Origin: an uncultured Methylobacillus sp.
GTDB taxonomy: Bacteria > Pseudomonadota > Gammaproteobacteria > Burkholderiales > Methylophilaceae
NCBI GenBank assembly: GCA_903824575.1
Contig: CAIJXJ010000222.1
Location: forward strand, 25,873-89,872
DNA: 64,000 nt
Reading direction: 5' to 3'
Part shown: positions 58,032 to 64,000 of the stretch, piece after piece
How the letters are laid out: every line of letters starts with the position of its first letter
Position numbering within the stretch: position 1 is the stretch's first letter
Made by a program: the position numbers and the translations under genes
Notes under the pieces: generated by a model
What the model saw: only the letters and a program-made list of their open reading frames with translations
What the model was told of the DNA's origin: nothing
The model's database searches: none

Positions 58032-59826
58032 TTCTGCGCTCCAGATGTGCCGCTGCGTCATCGCGCCCTGTCATTTTGCGTGCCTGAGACAAGGCACGAT
58101 CAAGGTCGAAGGCCGGCACGAATTCTTTGTGGATCAACCGCCGGTCATAGGCAGGACGAAACTTAGCGATGGTGTCCAGCACCGGATTGCAAGCCGAGTG
58201 CCCCAATCCGCAGTGACTGGTGGTCTGCAGCAACACATTGAGTTTTTCAATCTCGGCAAAATCATAAGGGGAGCCCTGGCCATGAGCCAGCTTGTCCATC
58301 ATGTTGGAGAGCAAAGAGGTGCCAACGCGGCAAGGCGTGCAGAAACCACAACTTTCATGCGTGAAGAAATGCACGAAATTTCTCGCCACCTCAAACATGT
58401 CCCGACTCTGATCGAACACCATGAATGCCCCCGCAGTAGGCAGGTCGTCAAAGGCAATCTTGCGGTCGAACTCATTGGCTGCGACACAAATTCCTGAAGG
58501 GCCGCTAATCTGCACCGCCTGCGCATCTGCCGCACCGCAATCGGCCAGAACCTCTGCCACCGTCACGCCGAAGGGATATTCATACAATCCTGGACGCGCA
58601 CAATCTCCGGCGACTGAGAGTATCTTGCTGCCCGTGGAACTCTCGGTGCCTATGCCTGCATACCACGCACCGCCATGCATGGAAATGAGGCAGGTTGCTG
58701 CGAAGGTCTCGACGTTGTTAACCACTGTGGGCTGGTTCAAATAGCCACTAGTAACCGGAAATGGCGGTCTGTTACGCGGCGTCCCACGCTTGCCTTCGAG
58801 CGATTCGATCAGGGCCGACTCTTCGCCACAGATATAAGCGCCGGCGCCGAGATGGATCTCGATGTCAAAGCTGAAGTCCTGCTGACCGAGAATGTCATGA
58901 CCAAGCAGACCACGCTGGCGCCGACCCTGCAACACCGCCTGCAAATGGTCCAGTAGATAACGATATTCCCCACGCAAATAGAGGAAACCTTTTTGCGCCC
59001 CGATCACACGGGCGCACACGGTCATGCCCTCGAACACCATGTCGGCATAAGAATTGAGCAGCACGCGGTCCTTGAAGGTGCCAGGTTCGCCTTCGTCGGC
59101 GTTGCACACCACGTAGTGCTGTTCGCCGGGCGCTTCGCGGCAATATTCCCATTTAGATCCGGTGGAAAATCCCGCCCCCCCACGTCCTCGTAGCCTGGAC
59201 AACTTCACTTCCTGCAAGGTCTCGGTAGCACCGCGTTTCAACATTGCAGCCAGCGCCTTTCCAGACTCGAACTTGCTGCCAAGCAGAATGTCACGACGCC
59301 GGATATTGTCCTCGATGGCAAAGAACTCCAGCGGCCAACTGGACAAAGGCACACGCTCCCGTATCAATTCAGACAGTTGACCCACGCGCTCCGGGGTCAG
59401 CCGGTTGATGGCAATATTGTTGACCAGAATCGCCGGGCCCTGATCACACATACCGGTGCAGGATGTCGTGCCAATACTGAGCAAGCCGTCCTCGGATACC
59501 TTGCCGGGCTCAACCCACAACTGACCGCACAGACTCTCCATCAGGTCCATGTTGCCTAACATGCGATCGGTGATGTTGTCCGAGAATAGCACGCGATATT
59601 CGCCCTGAGCCTGCAGATAAAGCAGGGAATAGAAACTGGCAACCCCTTCAATCTTCGAGCGTGGCAGTTTCAGTTGCCCGCTTAAGTAATCGATGGCATC
59701 TGAATGAACATAACCATAATGCTCTTGCGCCTCGCGAAGCATTTGCAGCAGGTCATGTGGATTGGACTGGTGATGAGCAAGTATGCAATCCAGATACTCT
59801 GCATGCGTATTAATTTGATCGTCCAT
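58018..59826 (-). CDS. hoxF: NAD-reducing hydrogenase diaphorase subunit with FMN
   Basis: A 602-residue fusion of a NuoE-like N-terminal part (about 150 residues) with a NuoF-like part. The latter has the FMN/NAD-binding stretch GRGGAGFSTGSKWEYC, YICGEESALIESLEG and the 4Fe-4S cysteines ESCGFCTPCRVG. The NuoE-like part shows only three of the usual four cysteines for a 2Fe-2S site (LCGQLW and SCTGMC), so its cluster may be absent. First gene of the operon. ATG 59826 has GAAAGAG upstream. Confidence 0.94.
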   Translation of the reverse strand: MDDQINTHAEYLDCILAHHQSNPHDLLQMLREAQEHYGYVHSDAIDYLSGQLKLPRSKIEGVASFYSLLYLQAQGEYRVLFSDNITDRMLGNMDLMESLCGQLWVEPGKVSEDGLLSIGTTSCTGMCDQGPAILVNNIAINRLTPERVGQLSELIRERVPLSSWPLEFFAIEDNIRRRDILLGSKFESGKALAAMLKRGATETLQEVKLSRLRGRGGAGFSTGSKWEYCREAPGEQHYVVCNADEGEPGTFKDRVLLNSYADMVFEGMTVCARVIGAQKGFLYLRGEYRYLLDHLQAVLQGRRQRGLLGHDILGQQDFSFDIEIHLGAGAYICGEESALIESLEGKRGTPRNRPPFPVTSGYLNQPTVVNNVETFAATCLISMHGGAWYAGIGTESSTGSKILSVAGDCARPGLYEYPFGVTVAEVLADCGAADAQAVQISGPSGICVAANEFDRKIAFDDLPTAGAFMVFDQSRDMFEVARNFVHFFTHESCGFCTPCRVGTSLLSNMMDKLAHGQGSPYDFAEIEKLNVLLQTTSHCGLGHSACNPVLDTIAKFRPAYDRRLIHKEFVPAFDLDRALSQARKMTGRDDAAAHLERRNDRR

Positions 59827-59942
59827 GAGAACTCTTTCCGTAGTCCTAACCTTATTGCACAATTAGAATTCTACTCCACGAATCGACATAGATCATTAAT
59901 TAGGACAAGTTTGTATGAAATTAAATTTACTTGGTTTTTGTT

Positions 59943-60818
59943 TTATGGCTTGGAACTTGTGGCAGGACGCACCGCTGGGTTGTTAGCGATATTCACTCCA
60001 GCTTGAGAGGCTTGATCTCTGTCCTCTTTCAAAACCAGAACGGTCACCCGCCGATTACGGGCACGGCCTTCCGACGTGTCATTTGGAGCAACAGCTCGAT
60101 TTTCGGCATAACCCACCAGCACCATGCGCGAAGGTGAAACACCATTTTCAGCAAATAATCGAATGACACTGGCGGCACGACCGGCTGAGAGTTCCCAATT
60201 GGATGGAAAGACAGGGGACTTGATCAGCACATTGTCAGTATGCCCCTCAACCTCTATTTGCCTGGAACTCTGACTCAATACCTTTGCCACATCTTGCAAC
60301 GAGGCTATGGCCTCATTGCGCAGCATGGCCGAACCGGTATCGAACAGCGAGCTTGCACTAATATCAACCTCAATGCCACGTTCAGTTTCTCCAATCTTTA
60401 CCTGACCATCCTTGCGCAAGGGCGCCAGCACATCGAGTAGTTCGGCAACAATCTTTTTTGAAGCCGCCAGCCGCGCCAGCATTTCTTTCGCCTTTTTCTC
60501 ATCCGAGGGTGTCAACGGCACGGATGGCACGATGCCACTCACACCCAGCTGGCTCACCGTCACGTTCTCAATCACCGAAGTCTTTCCTATCGGCTTTGGC
60601 AAAGGCGGACTGATCAGCGCGCCGCCAAAGGAAGCCACGATTGAATCCGAAGCTACACGGAATTTTCCTTCATTGACTACGGAGATCGCATACATGACAA
60701 CAAAAAATGCAAACAGTAGCGTGACAAAATCGGCATAGGAAACCATCCAACGCTCCAGGTTCTCGCGCTCTTCGGGCGGTTTCCTGCGCGTTATATGGTT
60801 AATTATCTTATGGATCAT
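59943..60818 (-). CDS. motB: MotB/MotD-like flagellar motor stator protein
   Basis: A 291-residue inner-membrane protein. The plug/TM helix MVSYADFVTLLFAFFVVMYAIS has the proton-binding Asp at residue 30. Residues ~150-275 form an OmpA-like peptidoglycan-binding domain (IEVEGHTDNVLI, WELSAGRAASVIRL, NRRVTVLV). No motA is adjacent, so its partner is elsewhere. It is divergent from a PilZ gene across 251 bp. Confidence 0.9.
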   Translation of the reverse strand: MIHKIINHITRRKPPEERENLERWMVSYADFVTLLFAFFVVMYAISVVNEGKFRVASDSIVASFGGALISPPLPKPIGKTSVIENVTVSQLGVSGIVPSVPLTPSDEKKAKEMLARLAASKKIVAELLDVLAPLRKDGQVKIGETERGIEVDISASSLFDTGSAMLRNEAIASLQDVAKVLSQSSRQIEVEGHTDNVLIKSPVFPSNWELSAGRAASVIRLFAENGVSPSRMVLVGYAENRAVAPNDTSEGRARNRRVTVLVLKEDRDQASQAGVNIANNPAVRPATSSKP

Positions 60819-60968
60819 TTTTCCTCCCGCTTAACTATTCCTGACTCTGCTTAGAATCCGGAACTCTTTTGCTTCAAACATTATCCTACTGGCTTCTCGC
60901 CATGGCGACATACCTTGCATGAAAGTTAACATAGATTTGAGTGTCACCCTGATGCCTGTGAAAGCAGC

Positions 60969-60993
60969 CTGATTATTCATCGAGGATAATCAG
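60969..60993. promoter_or_regulatory. Palindrome between motB and the PilZ gene
   Basis: CTGATTAT and ATAATCAG, 8-bp perfect arms with a nine-base spacer. It lies in the shared upstream region of two divergent genes, so it may be an operator. The rest of this 251-bp gap shows no ORF. Confidence 0.45.
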
Positions 60994-61069
60994 TTAGCAT
61001 GCGAAGGAATTACGGGTGTAAATTAGCATCTGTAAAGAGTTCAACCATCTCAGCCTGAGAGGAATTACT

Positions 61070-61438
61070 GTGACGAAATCTGCTGAACGGCGAAATTTCT
61101 GGCGCGCGGTTTTTCATGCGCCGGTGCTCCTGACCACCCACCAAGGCAATGCTTATGCCCAACTTCTAGACATCTCGCTAAAGGGTGCACTGCTTGAAAT
61201 GAACAATGCCTGGCACGGCAAGCCGGGTGAGGACTGCGAACTATGTCTCAAGCTGGCGCTAGACGTTACGATCACCATGCAGACGATCATAACCCATGTC
61301 GAGGGGCTTCAGGTTGGCCTGCTCTGCAAGAGCATAGACCTCGAAAGTATTGCGCATCTGCGTCGTCTGGTAGAACTCAACAGTGGAGACCCGGAAATTC
61401 TTGACCGCGAGCTTAGCCATCTGGTTCACAAGAGCTAA
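61070..61438 (+). CDS. PilZ-domain c-di-GMP receptor candidate
   Basis: A 122-residue single PilZ domain. It has the RxxxR-like start (ERRNFWRAVF) and the DISLKGALLE motif, in the place of the family's (D/N)xSxxG, so it may bind cyclic di-GMP. Starts with GTG and AGAGGA seven bases upstream. Divergent from motB, which suggests a link to motility; a c-di-GMP cyclase is also in the window at the left edge. Confidence 0.85.
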   Translation: MTKSAERRNFWRAVFHAPVLLTTHQGNAYAQLLDISLKGALLEMNNAWHGKPGEDCELCLKLALDVTITMQTIITHVEGLQVGLLCKSIDLESIAHLRRLVELNSGDPEILDRELSHLVHKS

Positions 61439-61529
61439 AACCTTGATCAGCTCCGGCACCTGGCCACATCATTCCAGTCTCTGCGGCGTTTCCACAAGTT
61501 GCTGATGATTATTCTGATCAACAAAATGA

Positions 61530-62501
61530 ATGGAAAAACAAGAAATGTGGTTGTTTGAGCACTTTTCTGGCCAACAGAAGATGGAATTGTCTAAGCTACT
61601 TCCCGCCATTGATCGGGCTGTTTCTTTAGTCGATCCCAGGCTCAAACAAGGCCAAGGATATCCTGAAGCCTACCGCAAGCCGGTATTGAAAGCATTGGAA
61701 TATTCCAACGCGCTAGTAGATAGTATACCCAGCCCGGTCGTGATCGATCGTAGTGCCTATGCCCGGGACGCCTTTGTCCACGCGCTATTCCCTTCCGTAG
61801 ATTCCGTCTTTGATGCCTTCTGTTCCAGTCGAGCGATACAGAATTATCACCATGACTTTCCTGTCAGCAATACTTTTTATGCCTTGATGGGCATGCGACG
61901 CCGTGATAAAAAGACCTTAGGAATGGAAATTTCCGGTGAATTGATACAGCGCGACGTCCTGCAAAATATCGTGTACTTCACCGAACACACCATTGTGCAC
62001 CCTGCACCGGACGAACAGCAGGCAAGGGAAAAGGTAGCCCTGGGTTTCTTTGATTGTCTGGCGCAGAAGGTTGAGAAGCGCATCGATGAGCGTAGGAAGT
62101 CTGTCCAATCACTGCAGCAAGAGAAAGACCTGCTGATGGCACGCATTCGGATGACAGCTGCTGATGATCGCCCAGTTCTAAACAAGGAATTGTCCCGGCT
62201 GATAAAAAATATTCAGTCGGCGTTCAGTTCGCTAGATTTGCGAAACTACATTGATGATTTTGAAGCCGTATTACTGCATCCAGACCAACATCTTCGACTG
62301 GATCAGGTATCGATCAATCTTGACCGCATGGGTGTCAAGCATGGGAATGGAGATCCCATTAACGGGGACGACATCATTTTTAATGAACTCATTGGATTTG
62401 ATCGCAGAGCGTGGACCATCACCATGGTGCATTGCAGCAACATACCATTTGAAGCCTTCACCATGAAACATGAAAAAGCCCTAAGGGAGCTGGTGTTATA
62501 A
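61530..62501 (+). CDS. Conserved-looking protein of unknown function, 323 residues
   Basis: A soluble 323-residue protein without signal peptide or membrane helix. The middle (about residues 180-240) looks like a coiled coil with charged heptads; N- and C-terminal parts appear globular (IVYFTEHTIVHPAPDEQQAREK and DDIIFNELIGFDRRAWTITMV). It follows the PilZ gene by 91 bp on the same strand, so it may belong with PilZ/MotB. I do not recognise the family. Confidence 0.7.
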   Translation: MEKQEMWLFEHFSGQQKMELSKLLPAIDRAVSLVDPRLKQGQGYPEAYRKPVLKALEYSNALVDSIPSPVVIDRSAYARDAFVHALFPSVDSVFDAFCSSRAIQNYHHDFPVSNTFYALMGMRRRDKKTLGMEISGELIQRDVLQNIVYFTEHTIVHPAPDEQQAREKVALGFFDCLAQKVEKRIDERRKSVQSLQQEKDLLMARIRMTAADDRPVLNKELSRLIKNIQSAFSSLDLRNYIDDFEAVLLHPDQHLRLDQVSINLDRMGVKHGNGDPINGDDIIFNELIGFDRRAWTITMVHCSNIPFEAFTMKHEKALRELVL

Positions 62502-62544
62502 GCCGCAGATACGCCTTGGAATTTTTGATTCTGCAGGTAAGGGT

Positions 62545-63003
62545 TTAGGCCGCTAACTCTTTCAGATTCTCGGCAGAAGACTCCCAACCTTCATCCGTTT
62601 CGTGCAGAACTATCCTGTCATTGACCAGCCGATCCCCGAAGTTCATGCGATCAATCAGTTCTCTGACTGTCGTATTCTCCTGCATGCTTCCGATGGTGGT
62701 CATGCGGAGCAGTTTGTCCGCCCACAGTGGGACCCGCCCATGACGTTCCCTCAATGAAACGGTCTGTTCCGTACAACCGAACAAATTGGCTACCGACCCT
62801 TGAGACAGCAACAGGGCCTGACGCAGGTAGCGAAATTCTTTGCCGTTGAGCTTGTATTGTTTCTGCACCAAATTGAGGCAGATGGCACGTACCAGCCCGT
62901 CGAGGTCGTAGATGGACACGCCCTTGCCGTAAGGGGTTTTGTGTTCGGTATAGCCATTGGCGAGCCTGATGTTGTCAAGCCCGCCGTCAGTAAAGTGAAA
63001 CAT
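62545..63003 (-). CDS. Helix-turn-helix regulator (MqsA/HigA-like C-terminal type)
   Basis: A 152-residue protein: a short N-terminal domain (MFHFTDGGLDNIRLANGYTEH) then an HTH (RQALLLSQGSVANLFGCTEQTVSLRER) like antitoxin-type regulators found near mobile genes. No toxin gene is adjacent. GAGGA precedes the start, and a perfect palindrome lies 18 bp upstream, so it probably represses itself. Confidence 0.8.
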   Translation of the reverse strand: MFHFTDGGLDNIRLANGYTEHKTPYGKGVSIYDLDGLVRAICLNLVQKQYKLNGKEFRYLRQALLLSQGSVANLFGCTEQTVSLRERHGRVPLWADKLLRMTTIGSMQENTTVRELIDRMNFGDRLVNDRIVLHETDEGWESSAENLKELAA

Positions 63004-63020
63004 GCTGTCAATCCTCTATG

Positions 63021-63047
63021 TTTAACCCATAATTTTTATGGGTTAAA
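63021..63047. promoter_or_regulatory. Perfect 12+12 bp operator palindrome for the HTH gene
   Basis: TTTAACCCATAA-TTT-TTATGGGTTAAA: two perfect 12-bp arms with a three-base spacer, 18 bp before the regulator start at 63003. No other gene is close, so it is likely the autoregulatory site. Confidence 0.75.
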
Positions 63048-63140
63048 GCCAGGATCGAGTCAAGAGCATCCATCACGTGACGTCATTTTTTCTTCAACGT
63101 AATATACGAACTGGGTTCTGAAATACCGTTTCCGAGGCTA

Positions 63141-63476
63141 TGTCAGATTACGTGAAAAATTCCTACCGGGTACCGAAGCTGAACTGTAACCCATTGCGGG
63201 CTATTTTATGCCACCCCTTAAGGGGGCAGCCTCAACCAGGCAAAAATAATCGCTTAAATCGCCGCTTTTGCTAACTATTTGTAATAATTTATATTTTTCA
63301 CTTATGTGAGAATTTTTTCACTTATTCTGAAATCCTGTAGAATTCCAGATTAAGTGAAAAACCCTTCACATACAAATCAATGACTTTTTCATTTATTCTG
63401 AAACGCTGTTTATACATCTGTGTCAGATTACCTGAAAATTTCCTATTTTTGTGTCGGAATAAGTGGAAAACTCCTA
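63141..63476. repeat. Array of seven ~25-bp repeats in both orientations
   Basis: Copies with core TCAGAATAAGTGAAAAA. Plus orientation: 63141-63165, 63343-63367, 63421-63445 and 63452-63476. Minus orientation: about 63291-63313, 63311-63335 and 63382-63406. Three copies begin TGTC and end TCCTA. Spacing is irregular, so it is not CRISPR. The pattern resembles transposase-binding sites at the end of IS21- or Tn7/TniA-type elements, but no transposase is visible. The CCCCTTAAGGGG palindrome lies at 63214-63225. No gene in 63004-63442. Confidence 0.7.
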
Positions 63477-63916
63477 CTAGGAATTGAGGCTGAACTATAA
63501 CCCATTGCCGTGTAGCCCTTTATCCGCTTATCAAACATCCTCATCAGCACGGGAATATTTTCGTCGATGTAATCATAAATCTGTACCAGCTTTTTCCCGT
63601 CATGTAGCCGGTGCAAACGTCCCGCATACTGCTGGAGTGTCCCTCGCCAGGAAATCGGCATGGCCAGAAATAGGGTATCCAGTTGTGGATCATCAAATCC
63701 TTCGCCAATCAGTCGGCCTGTCGCAATGATCAGCCTGGTTGATCCTGATGGCAAACTGGTGAGCTTTTCCATTTCGAGTCTGCGTAGTTTGGCGCCCATG
63801 CCGCCATAGAGCGTGATGATGTGCTCTGTGCATCCTTGAAGTTGCTCGGCCAGCAGAAACAGGTGATCTTTTCTCTCGGTCAGTACCAAGGGCGACCTGC
63901 CCGCCGCCAAGGCTAC
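63443..63916 (-). pseudogene. 3' fragment of a superfamily 2 helicase gene
   Basis: About 157 residues with the second RecA domain of an SF2 helicase: LVLTERKDHL, the ATGRLIGEGFDDPQLDTLFLA motif (motif V-like) and QQYAGRLHRLH (motif VI). The frame is closed at its 5' side by TAA at 63917-63919, just before VALAAGRSPLV, so the N-terminal ATPase half (motifs I-III) is missing. The last ~12 residues are encoded by repeat sequence. The text resembles helicases of conflict systems, but a precise class cannot be given. Likely a truncated remnant; 63920-64000 shows no clear gene. Confidence 0.7.
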
Positions 63917-64000
63917 TTATATACCGCTCATCTCCAACGACTGCTTTGGCGCCATCAATAGTTGTTGCTGGTAAAATGCTGAGAGAATCAGCCGCAGATA

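Noticed and set aside
59827..59942. FNR or sigma-54 site before hoxF
   Set aside because: No TTGAT-N4-ATCAA and no GG-N10-GC spacing could be found in this gap.
63141..63476. CRISPR array
   Set aside because: Repeats occur in both orientations with irregular spacing and differ in sequence; no cas gene is in the window.

Overview
The window is about 64 kb of a fairly GC-rich chromosome. It looks like a betaproteobacterium of the Nitrosomonadales/Gallionellaceae kind. The evidence is indirect: an rpe-gph-trpE run, metXW, the rod-shape cluster joined to the dat-ybeD-lipB-lipA run, a kdtA, umuDC, and a NAD-linked hoxFUYH hydrogenase. No rRNA, tRNA, CRISPR array or intact insertion sequence was found. 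Most of the window is core metabolism and envelope biogenesis, with short accessory stretches at about 16.7-18.1, 34-37, 52.5-53.3 and 60-64 kb.

Layout. 1-5.2 kb (minus): rpe, a small lipoprotein, gph, trpE and a membrane PAS-PAS-GGDEF protein that runs off the left edge, probably one transcript. 5.3-8.6 kb (plus): hemA-prfA-prmC, then an Rrf2-type Fe-S regulator and a umuDC pair. 11.2-14.8 kb: a conserved unknown, a gamma-carbonic anhydrase divergent from metXW with only 21 bp between start codons, and a TauE/SafE-like membrane protein. 14.9-20.2 kb: an AmpG-like permease, a MliC-type lipoprotein, a TPR-methyltransferase fusion, xthA/pyrE and a DUF4124 protein. 20.2-23.4 kb (minus): gatCAB. 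23.6-34.0 kb (plus): mreBCD-mrdA-rodA-rlpA-dacC followed by dat-ybeD-lipB-(small ORF)-lipA, so cell-wall elongation genes sit beside lipoate synthesis.

34-37.5 kb is a string of small, mostly unrecognised genes. 37.6-46.3 kb holds an MFS transporter, an epimerase-like protein, apeB, an MsbA-like ABC exporter, an EamA protein, an exonuclease/GIY-YIG fusion and kdtA. 46.4-52.5 kb holds a dienelactone-hydrolase-like enzyme, an HU protein and a TetR-MFP-RND efflux operon with a TetR-type operator. 53.3-59.8 kb holds hflX and a complete hoxFUYHW operon on the minus strand: diaphorase HoxFU, hydrogenase HoxYH and the HoxH endopeptidase. 59.9-62.5 kb holds a lone motB-like gene divergent from a PilZ gene, then a 323-residue unknown.

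The most unusual stretch is 62.5-64 kb. A helix-turn-helix regulator sits behind a perfect 12+12 bp palindrome. Next to it is an AT-rich segment with seven copies, in both orientations, of a roughly 25-bp word, and a 5'-truncated helicase gene whose 3' end is partly duplicated about 311 bp away. This looks like the edge of a mobile or defence-type island. Other small-scale signals include a symmetric, apparently leaderless bidirectional promoter between metX and the carbonic anhydrase, an in-frame insertion of a dispersed repeat in gatB, and three small ORFs (38, 43 and 59 residues).
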